46,289 nucleotides of DNA from Actinacidiphila acidipaludis. Its GTDB lineage: Bacteria; Actinomycetota; Actinomycetes; Streptomycetales; Streptomycetaceae. Shown one piece after another: positions 31,442 through 40,898 of this stretch; positions within the stretch are counted from its first letter, which is position 1, and each line of letters starts with the position of its first letter. Location of the stretch: NCBI RefSeq assembly GCF_019890725.1, contig NZ_JAINZZ010000064.1:1-46289 (forward strand), read 5' to 3'. The position numbers and the translations under genes are program-made. The notes under the pieces were generated by a model that saw nothing but the letters and a program-made list of their open reading frames with translations, searched no databases and was not told the origin of the DNA.

Positions 31442-34400
31442 TCAGACGGCCGCGATCGCCGCGTGCGTCCACAGGTCGGCCGGCATCGGGTGGCGCAGCT
31501 CCCAGACGATGCCCATGGGGCGGCTGCCGCGGTACTCGACGAACTCCGCGGGGCCGAGCAGCATCCACGGCTGCGGGCCGCCGATCTCCGTGTTCTTGAA
31601 GCGGCGGACGAACAGCAGGACGTGGGAGCCTTCCGCACGGTGGTGCCGGTAGCGGAGACCGGTCCGCGACGTGTCGGACGTCGAGCTCTGGCTCTCCCAG
31701 TGGAAGCGGGTCTCGCTCATCGCGAAGTCGCGGTAGCGGGTGGTGGGGGAGAAGTCCTTCTCGTCCTTCTCCAGCGTGACGAAGAGGGCGTCGGTCCGCA
31801 GGTTCTCGCACCACCGCACACCTTCACGGAAGTTGCCGGGCATGAGACCGCCGCCGTCGAGGTGCGCCTGCCCGAGGGCCGCCAGGATCTCCTCGCGGTT
31901 GTAGGAGGCGTGCACGGCCAGCGGCAGCCCGCGGTGGGCGCCGAGCAGCGGCCGGGTCACGTGCTCGGTGTGTTGCAGGCCGTGGTCGAGTATCTGCCGG
32001 AACTCGTCCCGTACAGCGCCGTGTTCGGCGAGGGCGCGGAATCCCTCTGCGTAGCTGCCGCACTCGCCCTTCGTCCACAGGGTGAAGACGAGCATGCGCG
32101 CGAAGGCCTGCTCCTGTGCGCTGAGTGCGTCGTACTCCGGCGGAGCGTCGGCGAGCAGCCGGCGGTACGTCTGGATACGCAGGGGGTCGTCCACGTGGAG
32201 GAAGGCCGGGGCACGCCTGAGCAGTGTGCTCTCGCCGTCCGGCGCGGCGGCCGGCAGCAGCTTGGCGCGGCGCAGCAGGCTCGTCCAGGAGTTGCCGGCC
32301 CGGTAGACGTCGCGGATCTCGCGGCCGTGGTCGGCGAGGTAGTCGGCCAGGCGCGGGGCCCCGGCGTACTGCCTCACCTCGTCCGCGAGTTGGGTGACGC
32401 GGACGCCGATGTGGTCCTTGATGTTGGCCAGGATCCGTTCCTTGGCCTTGCGTTCGAGGATGATCTGGCAGCCGGACGGCAGTTGCGGGAAGTCGTGCTC
32501 CATCGCGTGCACGAGGCGCTGCCGGCGCAGGTCGGTCAGCGCGCGGAACTGCTCCTCGAAACGGAACTCGGCCCGGTGCTGGCCGATGAAGTCCAGCACG
32601 GTCAGCACGGCCTTGTGCTCACTGCGGCGCAGCCCGCGTCCGAGTTGCTGGAGGAACACGGTGGCGCTGGACGTGGGACGCATGAGGAGCAGCGTGTCGA
32701 CGTCCGGAATGTCGAGGCCCTCGTTGAACAGGTCGACGGAGAAGATGATCTGCAGGTCGCCGGACCGCAGATCGTCGAGCGCGGCCTTGCGGTCCTGCGG
32801 GGGTGTCGTGGCCGACAGCGCGACGGCCTTCAGGCCGAGACCGCGGAAGAACGTGGCCATGTAGCGGGCGTGGTCCACGGACACGCAGAAGCCGAGTGCC
32901 CGCATCGTGCCGGGGTCGGCCACTGTCGTCTGCACGGCTCGCGCGATGAGCGTGGCGCGCGCGTCGTTCCCGGTGAAGAGGTTGCTCAACTGGTCCGCGT
33001 CGTACGCGCCGCGCTGCCAGCGCACCGCCGACAGATCGGTGGTGTCGGTGATGCCGAAGTAGTGGAAGGGCGTGAGCAGGTCGTTCTCGAGGGCTTCCCA
33101 CAGTCGCATCTCCGCGGCGATGCGGCCGTCGAAGAACGCGTCGTGGACGTGTTGCCCGTCCATCCGCTCGGGGGTCGCGGTGAGACCCAGCAGTTCCGCC
33201 GGGCGGAAGTGGTCGATGATCCGACGGTAGGTGGCGGCGGTGGCGTGGTGGAACTCGTCGATGACGACGACGTCGAAGTGGTCCGGCGGCAGCGCCCGCA
33301 GTCGCTCGGGCCGCAGGGACTGGACACTGGCGAAGACATGCGACCAGGCCGACGGGATGTCACCGGAGTGCAGGTGCTCGCCGAAGTTGGCGTCGCCCAG
33401 CACCTCCTGGTAGGTCCGCATCGACTGCTCCAGGATCTCCCTGCGGTGGGCGACGAACAGCAGTCGCAGATCCCGGCCCGGCGTGCGTTCGGCCGCCCTT
33501 CTCAGCAAGGCGCGGTAGTCCAGTGCCGCCATCACGGTCTTGCCTGTGCCGGTCGCCGCGACCAGCAGATTGCGGTGCCGGTCATGCACCTCGCGTTCGA
33601 CCTGGAGGCGCTCCAGCATGTCCCGTTGGTACGGGTAGGGGCGCACCTCCAGTCCCGAGAGGCTGAGGCTGGGCCGGCTCCCGGTCGTCATTCCGTGTCC
33701 GGCGACGGCCAGTGCCTCCTCGAGTCGGTCCGCGTCCCCCGTGCGGTCCGGGTCGTACGACTCGAAAGCGGCCTCGCTCCAGTACGCATCGAAGGTCGCC
33801 TCGAACTTCCGCATCACCGCGGGGGTGGCTACGGACGACAGCCGGACGTTCCACTCCAGCCCGTCCAGCAGTGCGGACTTGGACAGGTTCGAACTGCCGA
33901 CGTACCCGGTGTCGAATCCGGTGTTGCGGCGGAACAGCCACGCCTTCGCGTGCAGGCGGGTGGAGCGCGTCTCGTAGTTGACCTTCACGCGGGCGCCGAA
34001 CTCGCGGACCAGCCGGTCGAGGGCGCGACGCTCGGTGGCACCCATGTAGGTGGTCGTGATGACGCGAATGGGCACCCCTCGCTCGTGGGCCTCCCTGAGC
34101 GGCTGCTCCAGCACGCGCAGGCCGTGCCACTTCACAAAGGCGCACAGCAGGTCAATGTGATCGGCGGTGGCCAGTTCCGCGCGCAGCTCGAAACCGAGAC
34201 TCGGGTCCTCCGGTGCGTTGGTGAGCAGCGCCGTTTCCGACAGGGGCGTGGCCGGCCGCCTGGGGTACTCGAGCGCGTACACGCCCGGCGCCTTGTGCTC
34301 GGCGATGGCGACGAGTTGACGGGGCCCGTCGACCACCGCGCTGACCCACTCCTTCGCGCCGTCCAGGGTGCCCACGGACTCCAGGATCCGGTTGGCGGCG

Positions 34401-34681
34401 CCGACCCGATCCTGGGCGGGCAGGTCCTGCAGCACCCGCCGCACGATCGCGCCGACGTGCTGCGCCAGGACATGCGGCGTGGACTCCTCCCCCACAGGCT
34501 CGTCGAGGGCTCGCAGCAGCCCTGACTCCCGGAGCGCGCCCAGCTGGTCATCGAGCCGCTGCGTGATCAGCTCCTCGTACACCCCCGTGACGGGCGTGCC
34601 CGCCCCCGTACCCCGCCCCACGTCGACCACCGCTCGTCCCCCCGCGCCCACGTTCTCGTCCCACCCATATCTAGCACTCAC
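31442..34681 (-). CDS. PLD nuclease-SF2 helicase-DUF3427 protein (probable defence)
   Basis: The 1079-residue protein is a three-part fusion. A phospholipase-D-type nuclease comes first (about 150-300: HAK at 244-246, GSSN at 262-265). It is followed by a superfamily II helicase with Walker A ATGTGKT (376-382), DEFHH (475-479), TATP (501-504) and QLGRGLRRSEHK (679-690), and then a C-terminal DUF3427 region (about 880-1070). This combination (HKD nuclease, SSL2-type helicase, DUF3427) recurs in bacteria and is associated with restriction of foreign DNA; that is established only by genome context as far as I know. GTG 34681 opens SARYGWDE. It is a single gene; there is no methylase in view. Confidence 0.88.
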   Translation of the reverse strand: MSARYGWDENVGAGGRAVVDVGRGTGAGTPVTGVYEELITQRLDDQLGALRESGLLRALDEPVGEESTPHVLAQHVGAIVRRVLQDLPAQDRVGAANRILESVGTLDGAKEWVSAVVDGPRQLVAIAEHKAPGVYALEYPRRPATPLSETALLTNAPEDPSLGFELRAELATADHIDLLCAFVKWHGLRVLEQPLREAHERGVPIRVITTTYMGATERRALDRLVREFGARVKVNYETRSTRLHAKAWLFRRNTGFDTGYVGSSNLSKSALLDGLEWNVRLSSVATPAVMRKFEATFDAYWSEAAFESYDPDRTGDADRLEEALAVAGHGMTTGSRPSLSLSGLEVRPYPYQRDMLERLQVEREVHDRHRNLLVAATGTGKTVMAALDYRALLRRAAERTPGRDLRLLFVAHRREILEQSMRTYQEVLGDANFGEHLHSGDIPSAWSHVFASVQSLRPERLRALPPDHFDVVVIDEFHHATAATYRRIIDHFRPAELLGLTATPERMDGQHVHDAFFDGRIAAEMRLWEALENDLLTPFHYFGITDTTDLSAVRWQRGAYDADQLSNLFTGNDARATLIARAVQTTVADPGTMRALGFCVSVDHARYMATFFRGLGLKAVALSATTPPQDRKAALDDLRSGDLQIIFSVDLFNEGLDIPDVDTLLLMRPTSSATVFLQQLGRGLRRSEHKAVLTVLDFIGQHRAEFRFEEQFRALTDLRRQRLVHAMEHDFPQLPSGCQIILERKAKERILANIKDHIGVRVTQLADEVRQYAGAPRLADYLADHGREIRDVYRAGNSWTSLLRRAKLLPAAAPDGESTLLRRAPAFLHVDDPLRIQTYRRLLADAPPEYDALSAQEQAFARMLVFTLWTKGECGSYAEGFRALAEHGAVRDEFRQILDHGLQHTEHVTRPLLGAHRGLPLAVHASYNREEILAALGQAHLDGGGLMPGNFREGVRWCENLRTDALFVTLEKDEKDFSPTTRYRDFAMSETRFHWESQSSTSDTSRTGLRYRHHRAEGSHVLLFVRRFKNTEIGGPQPWMLLGPAEFVEYRGSRPMGIVWELRHPMPADLWTHAAIAAV

Positions 34682-35181
34682 CCCCGACAGCGTCCGTCGG
34701 CCCGGCCCCCATGGCGGAGCGGCGCCGTCCTCGACGGGTTCCCCCGGCGGTAACCGACCCGTCCATATGGGCCGGTTCGGCCTGCGATCCCACAGGCCCC
34801 ACCCCCACCAACCCCCAGCTCAACCCCTATCCGCCCGCCCGGCCCAGGGCTTATGCGGAGTCGTCACTTCCGGCACTGCCGCACCATCTCCGCTCCCCCC
34901 TATTGACAACGTTGTCGGCGCGAGCAACGCTAGCGGCGATTTCCATCCCGGGTGCGCCGCCGCGCGAGCCCTCCATCGCGCGGGAGTTGCCGCTTGGCCA
35001 GAGTGCTCTGTCCCTGCTTATGACGGCGGCCGGCCCACGACGCCGGCCAGGTCCTCCCCGCCCCCTGCCGTCCGACGGCCGCCCCGGCACGCGAACTCCG
35101 CCCCGGTGGACGGACGACGGCAACCGTGAACCCCAGCGGCACGCAACGGCCGCGACAACCTCCCCACCGAAAGGCACGGTT
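34682..35181. other. 500-base region upstream of the GH92 gene with a LacI-type operator
   Basis: An open frame from 34711 continues into the GH92 gene, but its first 157 codons are Pro/Arg-rich without similarity and precede the signal peptide, so I treat them as non-coding. The operator at 34905-34916 is here. GAAAGG (35169-35174) is the likely ribosome-binding site for GTG 35182. The helicase gene promoter must also lie within the region; I see no clear match. Confidence 0.6.
34905..34916. promoter_or_regulatory. LacI-family operator palindrome
   Basis: GACAACGTTGTC is a perfect 12-bp palindrome centred on AACGTT, the form typical of LacI-family repressor sites before carbohydrate genes in Streptomyces. 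It overlaps TTGACA (34903-34908), a consensus -35 box, so repression by promoter occlusion is likely. It lies about 265 bases before the GH92 start. No LacI gene is in the window. Confidence 0.8.
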
Positions 35182-38100
35182 GTGTCCCATCATCCTCATG
35201 CTCACCTCATGTCCCTGAGACGGTGGGTGAGCGCGGCGGCGGCGATGTCGCTGCCGGTGCTGGCGCTGGCCGTCGCGCCGGCGGCGCACGCCGTGTCGGC
35301 GGAAGACGCCGCCGCGGCGGCGGGCAACTTCAGCTCGTCGTTCGAGACGGCCGACCCGCAGCCGGCCGCCAGCACGGTCGAGGTCGACGCGCACGGCGAC
35401 CCGCTGCAGAAGAACCTGAGCGGCACGAGCCCCTCGGGCCTGCAGGGCAGCCTGCTCGGCCAGGTCACCGCGGTGACCGCGAGCGCCGAGAACCCCCCGG
35501 GCGAGGTCGCGGCCAACCTCAAGGACGGCAATCCGTCCACCAAGTGGCTGGCGTTCAACCCGACCGGCTGGGTCGCCTACCAGCTCGCCAAGCCCGCCGC
35601 GGTGGTCAAGTACTCGCTGACCTCCGCGAACGACTCGCCGACCCGCGACCCCAAGGACTTCACCCTCCAGGGCTCCGCCGACGGCACCGACTGGGTGGAC
35701 CTGGACAAGCACACCGGAGTGACCTTCAGCGGCCGCTTCGCCACCAACACCTACGACTTCACCAACACGACGGCCTACGCGTACTACCGGCTGAACGTGA
35801 CGGCGAACTCGGGTGACTCGCTGGTCCAGCTCGCCGACTGGGACATCAGCGACGGCTCCACCGTCGTGCCCCCGGCCACCCCGATGATCACCAAGTCCGG
35901 TTCCGGCCCGGTCAGCGGCTACAACATGAAGCCGAACGCCGGCTTCACCGGAGTCGCCTCGCTCCGCTACTCCGGCGGCGCGCAGACCGACGGCGAGTCG
36001 TCCGCGACCAACAAGCTCTTCGACGTCGACATCCCGGTCGGCCCGAAGACGCAGCTCGCGTACAAGATCTTCCCCGAGTTCACCGGCCGCGACACCCAGT
36101 ACCCGTCGCAGTTCGCCGCGGTGAACCTGCACTTCACCGACGGGACGTACCTGAGCGGCCTGAAGGCGGTCGACCAGCACGGCTACGCGCTGACCCCGGC
36201 CGGCCAGGGCTCCTCCAAGGTGCTCTATGCCGACCAGTGGAACGCCGTCCAGTCCGAGATCGGCAAGGTCGCCGCGGGCAAGACGATCGACCGCATCCTG
36301 CTGTCGTACGACGACCCGCAGGCCAAGGCCGCGACCCGCTTCCAGGGCTGGATCGACGACCTGACCGTCACCGGGTCGCCGACGCCGATCGACGCGTCGA
36401 GCCTGACCAACTACGTGGACACGCGCCGCGGCACCAACGCCTCCGGCTCGTTCTCGCGCGGCAACAACCTGCCGATCTCGGCGGTGCCGAACGGCTTCAA
36501 CTTCTTCACCCCGGTCACGGACGCCACGTCCAACTCGTGGGAGTACGCGTACCAGCAGAGCAACAACGCGGCGAACCTGCCGATGCTGCAGGGCCTGGCG
36601 ATCTCGCACGAGCCGAGCCCGTGGATGGGCGACCGTGACCAGATGTCGGTCATGCCCGTGCCCGCCGGCGGTTCGCTGACCGGCGCGCCGAGCACCCGCG
36701 CGCTGGCGTTCAGCCACAGCGACGAGACCGCGCGTCCCGACCTGTACAAGGTGAAGCTGCAGAACGGCCTGGTCGCGCAGATGTCGCCGACCGACCACGG
36801 CGGCATCATGCAGTTCACCTTCCCCGCGGGGCAGGCCACCGGCAGCCTGGTCTTCTCCAACGGCACCTTCACCATCGGCACGGACGGCACGTTCACCGGG
36901 TGGGTCGACAACGGCAGCGGCCTGTCCGCCGGCCGCAGCCGGATGTTCGTGTCCGGCACCTTCGACCGCTCGCCGACGGCCTCCACCGGTACCTCCGCGA
37001 CGTTCGACACCTCGTCGAACCCGTCGGTGACGCTGCGCATCGCCACATCGTTCATCTCGACCGACCAGGCCCGCAAGAACCTCGACCTGGAGGTCACCGG
37101 GCGCAGCTTCGACCAGATCCACGCCGCGGCCACCGCGGCCTGGAACGACCGCCTCGGCCGGATCTCGGTGGCCGGCGCCACCCAGACCCAGATGGTGACG
37201 CTGTACTCCAACCTGTACCGGCTGAACCTGTACCCGAACTCGCAGTCGGAGAACACCGGCACCGCCGCCGCCCCGCACTGGCAGTACGCCAGCCCGGTGT
37301 CGAAGGCGACCGGCACGTCCACCGCGACGACCACCGGTGCGAAGGTCGTCGACGGCCAGATCTACGTCAACAACGGTTTCTGGGACACCTACCGCACGGT
37401 GTGGCCCGCGTACTCGCTGCTGTACCCGGACATCGCCGCCAAGATCGCCGACGGCTTCGTCCAGCAGTACCGTGACGGCGGCTGGATCGCCCGCTGGTCC
37501 TCCCCGGGCTACGCGGACCTGATGACCGGCACCAGCGCGGACAACGCGCTGGCCGAGGCCTACCTCAACGGCGTGAAGCTGCCCGACCCGCTGTCCGCGT
37601 ACGACGCCATCGTGAAGGACGCGACGGTCGCCTCCGGGCGCAGCGAGGTCGGCCGCAAGGGGATCGAGTCCTCGATCTTCCTCGGCTACACCCCCACCAC
37701 CACCGGGGAGTCGGTGTCCTGGGCGCTGGAGGGCTTCATCAGCGACTACGGCATCGGCAACATGGGCGCCGCGCTGGCGAAGGACCCGAAGACGCCGAAG
37801 TCCGAGGTGAAGCGCCTGAAGGAGGAGTCCGCCTACTTCCTGCAGCGCGCCCGTGACTACGTCAACCTCTTCGACACCAAGACGAAGTTCTTCGAGGGCC
37901 GCACCGCCAAGGGCGACTTCCTCGCGGGCAACCCGCTCGACTGGGGCGGCGTCTACACCGAGACCGACGGCTGGAACTACGCCTTCACCGCGCAGCAGGA
38001 CGGCCAGGGCCTGGCCAACCTGTACGGCGGCAAGAAGGGCCTGGAGGACAAGCTCGACCAGTTCTTCGCCACGCCGGAGAACGCCGACCACCCCGGCGGC

Positions 38101-40599
38101 TACGGCGGCACCATCCACGAGATGGTCGAGGCGCAGGCGGTCCGCATGGGCCAGCTCGGCATGAGCAACCAGCCCTCGCACCACATCCCGTACATGTACG
38201 ACGACGCGGGCGCGCCGGCCAAAACCCAGGCGCTGGTCCGCGAGATCATGCAGCGGCTCTACGTCGGTGACGAGATCGGCCAGGGCTACCCGGGCGACGA
38301 GGACAACGGCGAGTCGTCGGCGTGGTACGTCCTCAGCTCGCTGGGCATCTACCCGCTGCAGGTCGGCTCGCCCAACTGGGCTGTCGGCTCCCCGCAGTTC
38401 ACCAGGATGACCGTGCACCGGACCACCGGCGACATCGTCGTCGACGCGCAGGACAACAGCACCAAGAACGTCTACGTGCAGAGCCTGACGGTCAACGGCA
38501 AGGCCCAGCGCACCACGTCCATCGACTCCTCCGTACTCGCGCACGGCGGCACGATCGACTTCCGCATGGGCGACAAGCCGTCCACGTGGGGCACCGGCAG
38601 CAACGACGCCCCGCCGTCCCTCACCAAGGGTGCGGCGACGCCCAAGCCGCTGCAGGACACCACCGGCCCGGGCCTGGGCACCGCGACCACCGACGGTGGT
38701 CAGGACGCCGCCAAGCTCTTCGACGACTCGTCGACGACGCAGGTCACCTTCGCCACCGGCACCCCGACGGTCACCTGGGCGTACCGCGGCGGCAAGCAGA
38801 CGCCGACCACCTACACCCTCACCTCGGGTGCGGCCGCCGGCGACCCGGAGGACTGGAAGCTCCAGGGCTCCGACGACGGCATCACCTGGACCGCGGTGGA
38901 CTCCCGCAGCGGCGAGACGTTCCCGTGGCGTGACCAGACCCGGCCCTTCACCATCGACAAGCCGGGCCGCTTCGCGCAGTTCCGTCTGGTCGTGACGAAG
39001 ACCAGTGGGGCGGCGCAGGCGAACCTCGCCGAGATCGAGCTGCTGGCCGGTGGCGACGTCCAGCTCGGCGGTGGCGCGGTCAGCGTCAGCGCGGCCCAGC
39101 AGCCGGTGCCCGCGACCGCGGGTGTCGCGGTGTCGGCGCCGCTGGCGACGATCACCGGCGGCACGGCGAGCGGCTACCAGGCCACGATCAACTGGGGTGA
39201 CGGGTCTCCGGCCACCGCGGGGACCGTGTCCGCGAGTTCGCGCGGCGTGTCCGGCGTGACCGGCTCGCACACGTACGCCAAGCCCGGTTACTACCAGGCG
39301 AGCGTGCAGGCGACCGACGGCGCCAGCCAGAGCTCCACGACGGTCGGTGTCGACGTGTCCTACACCCCGGCCTCCGGTCTCACCGCGGCCTTCGACACCA
39401 CGTGCCTCGGCGACGACGGTGTGCTGGCGGCGGACTGCGACTCGGTCGGCTACGGGTTCTCCCGCACCGCGCTGGCCGCGGCCGGCGTGACCCAGGGCAC
39501 GGCGGCCCAGGTGCCGGGCACGCCCCTGCACTTCACCCTGCCCGTGACCGCCGCCGGCGCCCCGGACGACGCGACCGGCAACGGTGACACGATCGCGCTC
39601 GACCTGCCGGCCGACGCGACGAGCATCTCCTTCATCGGCACCGGGACGGAGGGCAACCAGAACACCACCGGCACCGCGACCTTCAGCGACGGCAGCACGG
39701 CGAGCGTGCCGATCCAGTTCAGCGACTGGACGCTGGGCGGCAACGCCAACGGCACGCCGGCCTACGGCAACATCGTCGTCGCCAAGTCCGCGTACCGGCT
39801 GGCCGGGGCGTCCAAGGACAGCGCGCAGCCGTTCCTGTTCGCCACAGCCCCGTACCAGATCCCGGCGGGCAAGAAGCTCGTCTCGGTCACCCTGCCGAAG
39901 CAGACCGGCGACCCCTCGTCGGTGGGCCGGATCCACGTGTTCGCCATCGCCGCCGACGGCACGCCCGTCGCGCCGCTGGCGGTCACCGCGCCCAAGGACC
40001 AGACGGCCGGAACCGGCAAGGCCCTGTCGGCCGACCTCGGTTCGGTGACCGGTGGCGACACCGGTACGAGCGGCTACCAGGCGCGGGTGCAGTGGGGTGA
40101 CGGCGGCGCTCCCGAGGACGCCACCGTCGGTGCCTCCGGTGCGATCGCCGGGCAGCACACGTACCAGCAGGCGGGCACCTACACGGTGCACGTGACCGTC
40201 TGGGACACCCAGTCCAGCACCACCGTCGCCTTCACGGTGACCGTGGCGAAGGACGCGACCGCTCCGTCGGTCACCGCGTCGGTGACCTCCGGCGGTTCGG
40301 GCGCGCACACCGTCGTCCTCGACGGCCGCGGCTTCACGGCGGGCGAGCGGGTGACCGTCCGGCTCGCCGGCTCCTCGGCCGCCGTGACGGTGACGGCGAC
40401 GGACGCGGGAGAGATCCACGCGACCGTCGACGTGCCCGGCGGCACCAAGGCGGGACGGTACGCCGTCGTCGCCACCGGCGCCTCGTCGCGGACCCCCGCG
40501 ACGGCCACCGTGCAGCTGAGCGACCACGCGGCGACCCCCGCGTACCGCATCCCGGTGATCCCGAGCAGCACCCCCAAGCCGGGGGGTGCGGCCGCCTGA
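35182..40599 (+). CDS. Secreted GH92 alpha-mannosidase with discoidin and PKD domains
   Basis: The 1805-residue protein has a signal peptide (SLRRWVSAAAAMSLPVLALA, cleavage after AHA). An F5/8-type sugar-binding domain (about 95-230) precedes a GH92 catalytic region (about 400-1110), with NGFWDTYRTVWPAYSLLYP, TDGWNYAF, NQPSHHIPYMY (about 995) and GDEDNGESSAWY (about 1038). A second F5/8 domain (about 1160-1295), two PKD domains (TINWGDG near 1335; ARVQWGDG near 1635) and an IPT-like end follow. GH92 enzymes are Ca-dependent exo-alpha-mannosidases acting on fungal or plant mannans and N-glycans. GTG 35182 has GAAAGG upstream. A LacI operator and a strong 3' terminator make it a single regulated unit. 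Confidence 0.93.
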   Translation: MSHHPHAHLMSLRRWVSAAAAMSLPVLALAVAPAAHAVSAEDAAAAAGNFSSSFETADPQPAASTVEVDAHGDPLQKNLSGTSPSGLQGSLLGQVTAVTASAENPPGEVAANLKDGNPSTKWLAFNPTGWVAYQLAKPAAVVKYSLTSANDSPTRDPKDFTLQGSADGTDWVDLDKHTGVTFSGRFATNTYDFTNTTAYAYYRLNVTANSGDSLVQLADWDISDGSTVVPPATPMITKSGSGPVSGYNMKPNAGFTGVASLRYSGGAQTDGESSATNKLFDVDIPVGPKTQLAYKIFPEFTGRDTQYPSQFAAVNLHFTDGTYLSGLKAVDQHGYALTPAGQGSSKVLYADQWNAVQSEIGKVAAGKTIDRILLSYDDPQAKAATRFQGWIDDLTVTGSPTPIDASSLTNYVDTRRGTNASGSFSRGNNLPISAVPNGFNFFTPVTDATSNSWEYAYQQSNNAANLPMLQGLAISHEPSPWMGDRDQMSVMPVPAGGSLTGAPSTRALAFSHSDETARPDLYKVKLQNGLVAQMSPTDHGGIMQFTFPAGQATGSLVFSNGTFTIGTDGTFTGWVDNGSGLSAGRSRMFVSGTFDRSPTASTGTSATFDTSSNPSVTLRIATSFISTDQARKNLDLEVTGRSFDQIHAAATAAWNDRLGRISVAGATQTQMVTLYSNLYRLNLYPNSQSENTGTAAAPHWQYASPVSKATGTSTATTTGAKVVDGQIYVNNGFWDTYRTVWPAYSLLYPDIAAKIADGFVQQYRDGGWIARWSSPGYADLMTGTSADNALAEAYLNGVKLPDPLSAYDAIVKDATVASGRSEVGRKGIESSIFLGYTPTTTGESVSWALEGFISDYGIGNMGAALAKDPKTPKSEVKRLKEESAYFLQRARDYVNLFDTKTKFFEGRTAKGDFLAGNPLDWGGVYTETDGWNYAFTAQQDGQGLANLYGGKKGLEDKLDQFFATPENADHPGGYGGTIHEMVEAQAVRMGQLGMSNQPSHHIPYMYDDAGAPAKTQALVREIMQRLYVGDEIGQGYPGDEDNGESSAWYVLSSLGIYPLQVGSPNWAVGSPQFTRMTVHRTTGDIVVDAQDNSTKNVYVQSLTVNGKAQRTTSIDSSVLAHGGTIDFRMGDKPSTWGTGSNDAPPSLTKGAATPKPLQDTTGPGLGTATTDGGQDAAKLFDDSSTTQVTFATGTPTVTWAYRGGKQTPTTYTLTSGAAAGDPEDWKLQGSDDGITWTAVDSRSGETFPWRDQTRPFTIDKPGRFAQFRLVVTKTSGAAQANLAEIELLAGGDVQLGGGAVSVSAAQQPVPATAGVAVSAPLATITGGTASGYQATINWGDGSPATAGTVSASSRGVSGVTGSHTYAKPGYYQASVQATDGASQSSTTVGVDVSYTPASGLTAAFDTTCLGDDGVLAADCDSVGYGFSRTALAAAGVTQGTAAQVPGTPLHFTLPVTAAGAPDDATGNGDTIALDLPADATSISFIGTGTEGNQNTTGTATFSDGSTASVPIQFSDWTLGGNANGTPAYGNIVVAKSAYRLAGASKDSAQPFLFATAPYQIPAGKKLVSVTLPKQTGDPSSVGRIHVFAIAADGTPVAPLAVTAPKDQTAGTGKALSADLGSVTGGDTGTSGYQARVQWGDGGAPEDATVGASGAIAGQHTYQQAGTYTVHVTVWDTQSSTTVAFTVTVAKDATAPSVTASVTSGGSGAHTVVLDGRGFTAGERVTVRLAGSSAAVTVTATDAGEIHATVDVPGGTKAGRYAVVATGASSRTPATATVQLSDHAATPAYRIPVIPSSTPKPGGAAA

Positions 40600-40608
40600 T
40601 GACCTGAC

Positions 40609-40645
40609 GGAGTGCCCGGCCCGCGCCCTGCGGGCCGGGCACTCC
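40609..40645 (+). terminator. Terminator of the GH92 gene
   Basis: GGAGTGCCCGGCCCGC (40609-40624) pairs perfectly with 40630-40645 over 16 bp, with loop GCCCT, followed by TGTTTT. It lies 10 bases after the GH92 stop codon and separates that gene from the motif cassette. Confidence 0.93.
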
Positions 40646-40680
40646 TGTTTTCCCGCGGATCCCTGACCGACCCCCGTCGG

Positions 40681-40881
40681 TCAGGGACGCTCGGCCTCCG
40701 GGTGATGGACGTGCAGGTCGCCGTGCATCACGGTGTAGACGGTGGCGTGGCCACCGGCCGTGTTGTTCTGCGTGGAACCCGGGTCCGGGGCGCGATCCGG
40801 CGGCGGCGCGGCTTCGCCGGGAGGCGGAACCGCGGGCGCGCTCCCGTCCGCGGCCTCGCCCGCCACCGAGGTGCCCGCCAC
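40681..40881 (-). CDS. 66-residue linker peptide ending in a RHIM-like motif
   Basis: From GTG 40881 the frame codes a Pro/Ala/Gly-rich linker (about 35 residues), then NNTAGGHATVYTVMHGDLHV and a short tail. The last part aligns without gaps with the C-termini of the two plus-strand genes at 41153 and 42005 (N-T-A, then V/I-Y, then G-D at the same spacing), which is why I believe it is coding. There is no globular domain; upstream in-frame sequence is CWCRC-rich and unlike protein, so the N-terminal part may have been lost by frameshift or deletion. A working gene this short would act only as a motif-bearing peptide. The opposite gene starts 17 bases away, which leaves no room for two promoters. 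Confidence 0.5.
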   Translation of the reverse strand: MAGTSVAGEAADGSAPAVPPPGEAAPPPDRAPDPGSTQNNTAGGHATVYTVMHGDLHVHHPEAERP

Positions 40882-40898
40882 CGGGCAGCGGCACCAGC

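Noticed and set aside
34711..35181. N-terminal extension of the GH92 protein from ATG 34711
   Set aside because: It would place 157 Pro/Arg-rich residues before a normal signal peptide and spans the LacI operator and promoter.
34930..40527. Minus-strand open frame of 1865 codons opposite the GH92 gene
   Set aside because: It is the antisense shadow of a high-GC gene: composition is Arg/Gly/Val-rich with no domain, and the plus strand has clear GH92, F5/8 and PKD domains.
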